Assembly (NCBI GenBank): GCA_964611635.1
Contig: CAZTAS010000147.1
Span: 1-16,597, forward strand
Reading direction: 5' to 3'
Length of the DNA: 16,597 bases
From: JAFDED01 sp964611635
GTDB lineage: Bacteria > Desulfobacterota > JAFDED01
Shown here in pieces: positions 5,851 to 13,884 of the stretch. The notes beneath the pieces were generated by a model that ran no database searches, was not told where the DNA came from, and saw nothing but the letters and a program-made list of their open reading frames with translations. Position 1 is the stretch's first letter. Each line of letters starts with the position of its first letter. Both the position numbers and the translations under genes were made by a program.

Positions 5851-6870
5851 ATGAGATTAGCAGGAAGAGAGGCGATGGGATATTACCCAACGCCCGTCAG
5901 TGTTGTGGAGAGGATAAAAAGTTTCATCCAGATCCCAAATTATTCGGTTACCCTTCTTGACCCTTGCGCTGGAGAAAGTTTAGCCCTTAATAAGCTGGCA
6001 GAGGGGCTTCAGGCAACAACCTATGGGATTGAGCTGGATAATTATCGTGCCCAGGAGGCAAAAACAAGAATACAAAATGTCCTGCACTGCGGCTTTGAAG
6101 AAGCCCGCATAAGCAACAGGGCCTTCAGTTGCCTGTTTTTGAATCCCCCCTATGATTTCGAATCTGTTGAGAAAGAAGAAGAAATCAGCAGCCGTAAGGA
6201 GAAATGGTTTCTCCAGGGAACCATCCAATACCTTCAGCCCAAAGGGCTTCTGATTTACATCATCCCTCAATACAGCCTATCAAGAAGCATTGCCAAGATT
6301 TTAAGCTACAGGTTCGAAAATTTCAGAGTTTGCAGGTTTCCGGATGGGGAGTTCGAGGCCTTCAGGCAAATTGTGCTCTTTGCTACAAGAAAGGGGCAAA
6401 ACAGCTCTGATGAGGACATGCAGGCCGAGCTTGAGCTTGTCCCGAAAAAAGACTTAGCAGAGCTTCCATTCATGGAAGAGCCCGTTTACAAACTCCCTTC
6501 TGCTATACCTATTCAGCTTTTCCGCTCCAGCCGGATTGACCCGGAAGAATTGAAAAAAGAGCTAAAAGAATCAGCTCTCTGGGGGAAATTTTCGGACATG
6601 GCGAACATAAAGCCCCTGGAGATTAAAAGGCCTCCCCTTCCCTTGCACACAGGGCATATTGGTTTATTGCTGGCTTCAGGCATGCTGGACGGTGTTGTTG
6701 GAGAGCCTGGAAGTTTGGATAGGCATATCGTGAGGGGAGTTGTGGAAAAAATAACCATTAGCTACGAGGAACAGCCCTCTGATGAGGTTATAGAAGAACA
6801 TCAGTTGGAGCAATTTAGAGTATCCATAAAGCTCCTTAAGCAAAACGGGGACATCGTTCGTCTCGTCTGA
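5851..6870 (+). CDS. DUF6094-like N6-adenine DNA methyltransferase
   Basis: The 339-aa product has the motifs of an amino-methyltransferase in gamma order: YYPTP at 11-15, SAM-binding DPCAGES at 37-43, acidic GIELD at 59-63 and catalytic NPPY at 98-101. The N-terminal YYPTP plus DPCAG arrangement is that of the family I know as DUF6094. The C-terminal ~150 residues (about 190-339) have no recognised motif and may be a target-recognition or partner domain. Expected role: methylation of adenine in DNA. There is no restriction endonuclease beside it; instead a 184-aa unknown protein and an SNF2 helicase follow with gaps of 12 and 16 bases, each with its own GGAG-type site. That makes a three-gene modification/helicase unit. 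The ATG at 5851 follows AGGAGG at 5840-5845. Confidence 0.8.
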   Translation: MRLAGREAMGYYPTPVSVVERIKSFIQIPNYSVTLLDPCAGESLALNKLAEGLQATTYGIELDNYRAQEAKTRIQNVLHCGFEEARISNRAFSCLFLNPPYDFESVEKEEEISSRKEKWFLQGTIQYLQPKGLLIYIIPQYSLSRSIAKILSYRFENFRVCRFPDGEFEAFRQIVLFATRKGQNSSDEDMQAELELVPKKDLAELPFMEEPVYKLPSAIPIQLFRSSRIDPEELKKELKESALWGKFSDMANIKPLEIKRPPLPLHTGHIGLLLASGMLDGVVGEPGSLDRHIVRGVVEKITISYEEQPSDEVIEEHQLEQFRVSIKLLKQNGDIVRLV

Positions 6871-6882
6871 AAAGGAGGAAAA

Positions 6883-7437
6883 ATGATGGAAAGGGTCAAG
6901 TATTGCAACTTCCAGAGGAACATCTTTGTAGAAGCCTACACAGATGCTTTTGTGTATGACCGTTACATGCAAATCCTCTTGCTTTCAATAGCAGGGCAGG
7001 ATTCAGCAGTTAAGGCAATCTCCTCTGCCATGGTCTCAGGCAGGGAGCTGGAGATTACCGTGGGTGAGGAAAGAAATATTATTGTAGAGGCTGATAAGAA
7101 TATCCATTACAAAATCTTAAGCTCAAAGCTCCCCTCCGGGTTGTTGCACCAACTGGTTGCAGCAGAGAATTTTTGTAAATCAGAAGGAACATCGCAAAAG
7201 CTTATCTTCATTCCGCATGAGATGAGCCCATATCAGGTAATTTACAACCATCTTCAAAAAAGCCTTGCCATAACCGCCATCCCTGAATGGAGCCAGTGGA
7301 TTTATGAAAAGCTCATGGAACAGGAATTTATCGAAGAGTTGGAAGGAAATGTAAAAACTGTAAGGCTTTGGGTGCATGAGAAGGCTCTGGATGAGATGAT
7401 CTCAGAAGGGGTTAAGAGTAAACAAATTCGATTTTAA
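6883..7437 (+). CDS. Unknown protein between methyltransferase and helicase, 184 aa
   Basis: The ATG at 6883 (or 6886) follows AAAAGGAGG. The 184-aa product seems alpha/beta, with a hydrophobic core stretch (YMQILLLSIAGQDSAVKAI), a beta-rich middle (LEITVGEERNIIVEADKNI), and a C-terminal helix-rich part (WSQWIYEKLMEQEFIEELEG). I recognise no catalytic motif. It is sandwiched between the adenine methyltransferase and SNF2 helicase genes, with 12 and 16 bp gaps, so it should be made together with them and may be a specificity, adaptor or inhibitor subunit. That role is inferred from position only. Confidence 0.7.
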   Translation: MMERVKYCNFQRNIFVEAYTDAFVYDRYMQILLLSIAGQDSAVKAISSAMVSGRELEITVGEERNIIVEADKNIHYKILSSKLPSGLLHQLVAAENFCKSEGTSQKLIFIPHEMSPYQVIYNHLQKSLAITAIPEWSQWIYEKLMEQEFIEELEGNVKTVRLWVHEKALDEMISEGVKSKQIRF

Positions 7438-7453
7438 AAAGGAGAAATCAGCG

Positions 7454-9661
7454 ATGTTGGAGCACATAAGCAATGTAACTGATTATTTGAAAACATTCGG
7501 GCCTGCTCTGGCCGAGAAAATCAAGAGATCAGCTGAGCCTCTCTTTCATCCTGGGCAAGCCTGGGACCCGAAAATGGATGAGCTACTTCGGAAGCCCTTT
7601 GTGGCCCAGGGCGATGTGGTAATGGGGCTTTGCAATGCAATGCAAGAGCAAAAATCAGCTATTATTTGCGGCGAGATGGGGACCGGAAAATGTTTGCTTT
7701 CATTGGCAACAACCTATGTTTCTAAAAATGGCGCGGGACCTGCAAGAACCCTGATTATGTGCCCGGGCCATCTGGTAAAAAAATGGCAGCGGGAGGTCTT
7801 GAACACCGTCCCTGGAGCACAGGCGTTTATCTTGCGGAAGCTAAAGGATGCAATGGCACTAAACCCAAACGCCGGTAAACCCAAAACAGCTAAGTATTAT
7901 GTCATTTCAAAAGACAGGGCAAAGCTCTCCTATGCCTGGAGGCCGGCTTTCATCCAGCACAAGGGCAAAAAAGGATTGTATTGCCCTGACTGCGGCTCTA
8001 TAATCATGGATAATGATGACTGCCCTGTGGAACAAAACTGGTTACAAAGACAGAAACGTTTCTGTAAGGTATGTAGAGGAGCGTTATGGCAGGCTGACAA
8101 CACTAAATTCCGAAGGTTTGCTGTTGCTGAATATCTCAAGCGATATTTCAAAAACTATTTTGATTATGCGATATTCGACGAGGTACACGAGCTCAAATCC
8201 CAGAACTCTGCCCAGGGCAATGCTTTCGGAGCGCTCTCCTCCGCAGCGAAAAAGTCCATTGCACTGACAGGGACTTTGACAGGTGGATACGCAGATGATT
8301 TACGGGCTATTCTTTTCAGGCTCAATCCTGATACCCTTTTGGCAGAAGGAATCCGTTACCATGATGTGTCCAAGTTTGTCTCTCGCTATGGGGTGCTTGA
8401 GAGGATCAACCGCTACAGACTGGATGCAGAAGACAATATCTCCTCAAGGGGCAAAAAAGGCTCTTCTATTGTAAAGAGAAGGCCGGGAATATCTCCCCAG
8501 ATCTTTGGCCAGCACCTCATGGGCTCAACAGCCTTTCTCAGGCTGGAGGATATAGCTTTAAATTTACCTCCATTCAGCGAACAGGTAATTGCCTGCCAGA
8601 TGGACAGAGAGCTGGCAGCAGCATATTTTAAGCTGCAAAACGAGTTGATAGCGGCAGTAAGAGCTGAGCTTCAGCGGGGCTCCAAGAGGCTTCTTTCAAC
8701 ATACTTGCAGACGCTTTTGTCCTATCCTGACAGGCCCTTTGGCAATGAGCCTATCGTGGACAGGGGTAATGAACATGAAAGGGTGGCGGCCATTCCTGTT
8801 GAGCTTTCCCGGGATACAATTTACACCAAGGAGCAAAGGCTGGTGGAATTGGTCAGGGAGGAACTCAGGCAAAAAAGGCGAGTATTTGTCTTTTGCCACT
8901 TTACCGCCACAAAGGATGTCACAGAGAGGCTTAAGAGAATCCTCACGGATGAGGGCATCAAGACGGATATCCTTAAATCAGCGGTGCCGCCGGAAAACAG
9001 GGAAGAGTGGATTTTAGAGAGGGAAAAGGAAGGAGTTGAGTGCCTGATAGCAGGCATTAAGCTGGTTGAGACAGGCGTTGATTTGCTTGCCTGGCCCACG
9101 CTGGTTTTTTACCAGTGCTCGTATAGCATTTACAGCTTGCGCCAGGCATCACGGCGCTCATGGCGGATAGGCCAGACACGAGATGTAAAAGTCTATTATA
9201 TGTTTTACCAGGACACCCTTTCTGAAAAGGCGCTCCAGTTGATTGGAAGCAAGCTCAGCGCAGCTCTGTCTATTGAAGGGCAGTTCAGTGAAGAGGGATT
9301 GATGGCCATGACATCAGGTGAGGATATGTCCGTGGCCCTGGCTAAAGCGCTGGTTGATGGGCTGGAGGGTGAAGGAGTGGAGCAGATATGGAAAAGCATC
9401 AACGAGGCCAATAAAAGGCCCGGGCAACTCCAAGAAAAGAGTAAAGACGTCGGAAAGGATGAAACAGACGAACAGGAACCAACGCTCATAAATGAAAAAG
9501 CCGGAGATGAACCGCTGGAACCGGAAAAGATCGTTTTCGTCGACTTTGTGACCTTCCTGGGTAGACGGAAAAAAGTGGAGAGAAAGTCCATGAAGGCTCA
9601 GGAGCTAAATCAGCCGCTGGAAGGAACAAAGACAGTGGCACAGTTGGCGCTTTTTGGGTGA
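7454..9661 (+). CDS. SNF2-family helicase with zinc-binding insert and clamp-binding tail
   Basis: The 735-aa product has helicase motif I GEMGTGKC (73-80), motif II DEVH (242-245), LTGT (271-274), motif V VETGVDL (538-544) and motif VI QASRRSWRIGQ (564-574); the RRSWRIGQ form marks the SNF2 family. Between motifs Ia and II lies an insert with C177-x2-C180 and C204-x2-C207, a likely zinc ribbon. The last residues are AQLALFG: QLALF at 730-734 matches the bacterial beta-clamp-binding consensus QL(S/D)LF. Motif I has Cys80 where Thr or Ser normally contacts magnesium. Residues about 650-700 are acidic and probably a disordered linker. As third gene after the methyltransferase it likely translocates on DNA for a modification, replication or defence process. 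The start follows AAGGAGAAA by eight bases. A terminator follows at 9671. Confidence 0.88.
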   Translation: MLEHISNVTDYLKTFGPALAEKIKRSAEPLFHPGQAWDPKMDELLRKPFVAQGDVVMGLCNAMQEQKSAIICGEMGTGKCLLSLATTYVSKNGAGPARTLIMCPGHLVKKWQREVLNTVPGAQAFILRKLKDAMALNPNAGKPKTAKYYVISKDRAKLSYAWRPAFIQHKGKKGLYCPDCGSIIMDNDDCPVEQNWLQRQKRFCKVCRGALWQADNTKFRRFAVAEYLKRYFKNYFDYAIFDEVHELKSQNSAQGNAFGALSSAAKKSIALTGTLTGGYADDLRAILFRLNPDTLLAEGIRYHDVSKFVSRYGVLERINRYRLDAEDNISSRGKKGSSIVKRRPGISPQIFGQHLMGSTAFLRLEDIALNLPPFSEQVIACQMDRELAAAYFKLQNELIAAVRAELQRGSKRLLSTYLQTLLSYPDRPFGNEPIVDRGNEHERVAAIPVELSRDTIYTKEQRLVELVREELRQKRRVFVFCHFTATKDVTERLKRILTDEGIKTDILKSAVPPENREEWILEREKEGVECLIAGIKLVETGVDLLAWPTLVFYQCSYSIYSLRQASRRSWRIGQTRDVKVYYMFYQDTLSEKALQLIGSKLSAALSIEGQFSEEGLMAMTSGEDMSVALAKALVDGLEGEGVEQIWKSINEANKRPGQLQEKSKDVGKDETDEQEPTLINEKAGDEPLEPEKIVFVDFVTFLGRRKKVERKSMKAQELNQPLEGTKTVAQLALFG

Positions 9662-9670
9662 TGAAGGATA

Positions 9671-9705
9671 GGAGGGGCTTGCTCAAGGAGCCTCTCCTCT
9701 CTCAT
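9671..9705 (+). terminator. Terminator after the helicase operon
   Basis: GGAGGGGCT (9671-9679) pairs with AGCCTCTCC (9689-9697) with one G-T pair, followed by a pyrimidine-rich TCTCTCATTT. It lies ten bases after the helicase stop and also marks the end of the moderate-GC left part. Confidence 0.6.
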
Positions 9706-9714
9706 TTATATGAA

Positions 9715-10308
9715 GGGGCGGAGATTTGATATAGGAAACTTCGACAAGTCAGGTCTCGGACATTTGTTACAAAGGTTTGAGTGGATCGAAGATCAGCGAT
9801 TGCAGATTTCCGATTGAAATAGAGCATAACACCGCGCATCAGCGGCACGAAACCACGTCGCCAAGTTCTCCCGCAAGTTGGAGTCGCCGCCGATCGCTGT
9901 CGATACTGTTCCAGTACGTGGTCCACTCATCCTACCCTGCAACTTCAAGTCTCGGAGGTCTCCCAATGAGCCTGAGTATCACCGGAACGTCCTCGGTCGT
10001 AAGCCACTGATTATTGAGCGTTTCAAATGGACTGTTGGTGCATCGATCTCGGCGCGGAGCCACCCTTTGAGAGTATCGTGAATCGGCTGACGCTGCAGAT
10101 CTTCCATTACAAACGTTCGGTGAGTGGCAAACCTACTCAGCTCTGCTGCGAGAGACGTCCTTGTGGCCGCCGGAACGGCCACACCCAAGCCGGCAGACTC
10201 CATCGAGCGGAGTGTAACGGCGGCTCACGTCAGCCGCAGCGTAGAGGTAGCTTCTGGACCAGTTCCTACTCGACGAGTATGCCGACTTATCCGTGCCACC
10301 TGCATTCT
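9715..10308. other. Gene-poor left flank of the high-GC block
   Basis: About 590 bases with no gene I can support. Base composition rises soon after ~9,790. On the minus strand two broken frames look faintly coding: 9979-10203 (for example LAAELSRFATHRTFVMEDL), preceded in the same frame by a TGA, and 9702-9926, whose tail comes from GTAACAAATGTCCGAGACCTG near 9749-9769, a type of sequence I associate with insertion-sequence flanks but cannot name. This may be the remnant of a gene downstream of the GT25 gene. The sequence gives no function. Confidence 0.4.
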
Positions 10309-12476
10309 CTATCTTTCAGCGAGGCTCGCTTGTACTGCAATCGACCTTACCACCGCGGTGGCAGGAAGTTGTCGGCTGGCCAATCGACCGGCGAGCTCCC
10401 TCGAGCGAGATGGCCAAGTGTTGACATGGAGCGTCATCGGAAGCTGAGGAATCGGCGTCGGATCCCAGTTGACTCGCCTATGAATCAGTTGATCGTCAAC
10501 CAGCCACCTTATCTCGCATGGATCCCATTCAATGGCGAACCGGTGAGCGGACTCTGACGCGTCAAAGCCAACCTTAATCTCACTCGGCGCACCTCTGTAC
10601 CCATAGTCAAACGTCGCTCCTTCACCACCAGGATTATAGAAGACGTTGATCAGGAGACGGTCTGATCGATTGCCCACAATTTCGACATCAATTTCTTGCC
10701 GCGGCGAATCGCGATGCAGAAAGAACCCAACAACCACGCCGGATACCTTTGTACCCTGCATGACGGCCTCAAACCTCCCGAATAGGAAACGGTCGCGGCT
10801 CGAGATCGACGCTGAACTGTAATCCCGAACGCCAAGGGATTCCCTTTTCACGCTGAGCACAGCCCCAACCCCAGCAAGGAATTCGACGTTAGAGGGACGA
10901 AACAACCCCAAGTTGCCGGCGAAGGTGTCGTCCCTTAGCAACCAGCGCTTCGTATTGAGATTCTCAAGGGAGTCTTTGAAGCTCACAGGAATGCCAGCCT
11001 GCGTCAACGTATTGACTGACGGGGCGGACCGAATGCCTTTCCACTTCCGGCAGGACTCTACTACCCAAGGCGACCTGTCGCGCTTAGGGGTCCTTCCTCC
11101 CATGACTGGGCTCTTTTCGTTGTTGGAATCCAAAAGCCGTCTCTGCCCAAGGTCTGCAATGTCAGGAAAGGAACAGACGGGCGGAGCGCACTTAAGGTGC
11201 TCGCAAACAACCTTCCACTTGTTGGCCGAATCTGAGCGCACAACGGCAACATCGCAGCCACCCATCTCTTCCAGGATGTCCTGTAGGCTGGCGTCTGAAC
11301 TCCCGGCTTGGCTAGTGGTGATGATGAACTTGGCCTGAGGGTAGCGTTCCCTCAGCACCCGAGCTTTCGGCTTCAGAGATCCGATGTTCACGTAGGCGTC
11401 GAAGACCCGATCGGTTCTTCCTGCGAGCAGCTGCTGTAGCTCCTTTTCTGGAAGCTCCTGCAGATCACTGCAACACCTGTAGCCGAGCATGGAAAGAGCC
11501 AAGGCAAGTGATGAGAGTCCGGAACCTTCGGTTCCGAAAGCGAAAACCGGCCGCTCCCTTGGGCGAATCTGAAAGAGCGATTCACCCTCACTGTCGAGAA
11601 TGCCAATCTTGGTCAGTGCGGGGAGTATTGAATAGGAGTTAGTGGAGCAGCCGTCGCGTCGCTGGCGAATGGTAGGCCACTTGGTTGCGCGCACATCAAG
11701 TGCTCCGAACTGATGATTTATCCACAGATCTACGGGTCCCCGACAGGGCAAGAGGCTAAGCAACTTCCTGGCGCCCTCGCGCGAGAGAACGTATCCAGAT
11801 AGATACCAGAGCCCGCACACCGGACGGAATAGGGTATCGGACAGAAAAGTCTTTTGAGCTCCGTACTTAACTTCCTTGTATGACAGGTAGAGAATGTCGA
11901 ATCGCGGCGTGTTGCCGCCTCCGGCTTCTATCTCACCCCACGCCCGATCTAAATGTCGAGCGAACCCTCGTTGGAACCAGACATCGTCCTCAAGCACGAG
12001 CACGTACGGGTGCTTGCTCGTCGCAATCCGCGCCAAACGCCGATGTGTGAGCTAGCCACCGCGATCTCCGGCCGACTCATTCGAACTGGGCGATCGAGTT
12101 CTACTCGGTCTGGCAGCGCCCGCGGTTGTGGCTCCACGACAAGCTGGTCCCCGAGCGTATAGAAGGGGTCAACCTCATCGTTCTTGAGCGGTGGCTGCGC
12201 GAAGCTCCTGGCATCGACGGCAGAGTATCGCACCGTCAGCTTCGCGAGTTCAGCTCCCGATGAATCCAGGACGCGGCTGAGCTCCCGTCTTATCTCGGAC
12301 CAGCGTTCTGGTTGGCGATCAAGATTGATGACATAGATTCGTTCTATCCTCTGCCGTTGCTTCCCGTTCGACGGTCCGAATGTATGGCACTGTTGCCTTG
12401 GCAGCAGCCGCCGGATTTTCAAGCCGATGCGATATAGAAGCTTTGAAGGTGATCGGAGTGGCCTTGACAGATTCAT
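10309..12476 (-). pseudogene. Frameshifted GT25 glycosyltransferase / sulfotransferase-like / GH16 fusion
   Basis: Two minus-strand frames join into one 722-aa protein if a single base is restored near 12,025-12,045. The first (from ATG 12476, after GAGGGGGG) holds RIYVINLDRQPERW and ends its useful part at ASSHIGVWR; the second continues with KHPYVLVLEDDVWF. SHxxxWR followed 11-15 residues later by VLEDD is the GT25 (LPS glycosyltransferase) signature, and the missing base restores its usual spacing. Next comes a P-loop-like FGTEGSGLSSLALAL and ERYPQAKFIIT, as in sulfotransferase-like proteins. The C-terminal ~190 residues are a GH16 fold with catalytic motif EIDVE and the WxxDxxxIRWLVDDxL strand typical of that family. 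The first residues before RIYV are basic (SKLLYRIGLKIRRLLPR). It follows the GT32 gene by 28 bp. The break may be real decay or an assembly error. A surface-glycan role is likely. Confidence 0.75.
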
Positions 12477-12504
12477 GTACCCCCCTCGTCGTACGTTAGT
12501 TCTT

Positions 12505-13335
12505 TCATCCTCGGTAGTCTCGCTGGTTCGAAATTCTCCAGTTTCTTTCGTCGTACCTGTAGCTGAGCGGCCATTTGCTGGTAGCGATATCTTCCCAGTC
12601 AGATAGCACGAACAAGGCTTTTTCTATGGTGCCGTTTTCCCTTGCAAGATCGAAGATCGACTTCGTGAGGTTGCCAGGGCCCGTAGTCGACTGGATTTCT
12701 GGTAGCTCACCCGCTGCAGGTCGCTCAAGGGTCTCAGTAGCTGTTGTTAGCGCCCGCTCTACGATTGGGTGCCCATGGACAGCAATGAGGGGGTTATTGT
12801 TGAAGTAGAAGATCCAACTCGAGGCGTTGGCTCCCGGCTGGGTGAAGACTAAAGGCGGCACCATCTGATCCGTCGAGATGTCGTAACATAGAGGCTGAAT
12901 CCTCAGCCGGCCGTCGCTGAAGAGATGGTCAATTGATGGCCCGCGATAGATGTCATCAGCATCCAGATAGCAGCCACCCTCCAATAGGATGTAGCAGAGC
13001 CGAAAGTAGTCTGACTGCATCGCAGGGTGATAACATCGCTCATAGGCTTTCTCGTGCTGCGGGCCCAATCTTCCCGCGATAAAGTCTTTGGCTCTTTCAT
13101 CGTCGAATAGGAGCACTTGGAAGCCATGCTCCTCGAGCTTCTGCCACGATTCGATGCACACTCGAACGTCCTTCGGTAGCTTATTCAAATCGTTCCAAAA
13201 CTGCACGATCGTCTTTGGGGGTCCAGTTAAAAATGCAGCGGGCACTATTTCGCGCACGCGGGAGTATTGTACAATTTCCCGAACAAAGTCGGAGCGCGCT
13301 TGGTGATCTTCTTGGGTGGGATCCCTCACTTCCAT
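12505..13335 (-). CDS. GT32-type glycosyltransferase
   Basis: The 276-aa product has the hallmarks of the DXD-containing sugar-binding family (Gly_transf_sug, GT32): IVQFWNDLNKLP near residue 43 in place of the usual IPKxxHQ strand, the helix AMQSDYFRLCYILLEGGCYLDADD with the metal/nucleotide-sugar DAD motif, and TGPGNLTKS later in the protein. It should transfer a sugar from a nucleotide donor in capsule, exopolysaccharide or LPS synthesis. No signal peptide or membrane helix is seen, so it would act at the cytoplasmic face. The ATG at 13335 overlaps nothing but lies one base after the stop of a small upstream frame; no good GGAGG is present, so translation may be coupled. GC and codon use differ from the flanking helicase and VWA genes. 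The gene appears intact. Confidence 0.8.
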   Translation of the reverse strand: MEVRDPTQEDHQARSDFVREIVQYSRVREIVPAAFLTGPPKTIVQFWNDLNKLPKDVRVCIESWQKLEEHGFQVLLFDDERAKDFIAGRLGPQHEKAYERCYHPAMQSDYFRLCYILLEGGCYLDADDIYRGPSIDHLFSDGRLRIQPLCYDISTDQMVPPLVFTQPGANASSWIFYFNNNPLIAVHGHPIVERALTTATETLERPAAGELPEIQSTTGPGNLTKSIFDLARENGTIEKALFVLSDWEDIATSKWPLSYRYDERNWRISNQRDYRG

Positions 13336-13336
13336 T

Positions 13337-13588
13337 TTAGGCGCACCTTTGGCTTAGGCGGTTCCGCAGTGCCGTGCGCGGTTGTCTCCAAAGAATTGAG
13401 TCGTCGTCCGTTGGTCGTTGTAGGCACCTGAACTTGAGTTTGTCGCTCGTTGCTCCTGAAGTAGGCTGCTCAACTACGCCAATATATTGTGTTCCTTGGC
13501 AGTTGATGCCGAGACGTATCCATCTTAGTGTCGCTTCGGCCAACGAGACGCTCATATCGCTGGGAAAGAGAGTTAATTCGGCCGCCAC
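13337..13588 (-). CDS. Possible small or truncated protein before the GT32 gene, 83 aa
   Basis: From GTG at 13588 an 83-aa frame ends one base before the GT32 ATG (TAAAATG), a spacing typical of coupled genes. The product has a balanced composition (for example SVSLAEATLRWIRLGINCQG) and a basic, proline-containing end (WRQPRTALRNRL). A TAA lies just upstream in frame and no ribosome binding site is seen, so it may be the tail of a gene truncated at the right boundary of the high-GC block. No family recognised. A competing frame (13470-13748, same strand) also stays open here, so the call is weak. Confidence 0.35.
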   Translation of the reverse strand: MAAELTLFPSDMSVSLAEATLRWIRLGINCQGTQYIGVVEQPTSGATSDKLKFRCLQRPTDDDSILWRQPRTALRNRLSQRCA

Positions 13589-13884
13589 AGCTTAGCGGTG
13601 TTATCTGGCGCCCCACAGTCACGTGGTTGCAACAACGGAGCGAGCGAACAGGGGTGTGGGCCCCGACAGAGTGTCTCATCCTGAGCCTAACAGTAATTAG
13701 ATGGATCCGCATAAAATCCAGAAAACCGGTTTCCTGTCCGTATAACATCCCAAAAATTGTACTGACAAAATCGCTTCAAGATCAACAATTTCCATCCATT
13801 CTGTCCTTTATCCTGGTATGTTATACGGATCGACATAAGAATCCGAATTCCCAACCCCTTTTTCGATCGATTACGGGTTGGAAG
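13589..13884. other. Boundary region, no supportable gene
   Basis: About 300 bases in which composition falls from the GC-rich glycan genes to AT-richer sequence. It holds a 10-bp palindrome (AAACCGGTTT, 13723-13732) and a 12-bp inverted repeat (13737-13748 with 13818-13829). Frames open on both strands here show no motif or ribosome site. Confidence 0.5.
13737..13829. repeat. 12-bp perfect inverted repeat with 69-bp spacer
   Basis: TCCGTATAACAT at 13737-13748 is exactly repeated in inverted form as ATGTTATACGGA at 13818-13829. The palindrome AAACCGGTTT lies four bases to its left. The position coincides with the change in base composition, so a recombination or transposon-end site is possible. 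I found no copy near the left boundary by eye. Confidence 0.5.

Noticed and set aside
5851..9661. A complete DISARM or BREX system
   Set aside because: Only a methyltransferase and a helicase are recognisable; none of the other defining genes is present in the window.
10027..10557. Plus-strand open frame of 176 codons
   Set aside because: Antisense to the GH16 domain for over 200 bases, rich in R, S and C with no motif; typical of a shadow frame in GC-rich DNA.
13589..13700. Integron attC-like site (GCCTAAC near 13685)
   Set aside because: No matching GTTRRRY partner with a proper stem was found, and no integrase gene is present.
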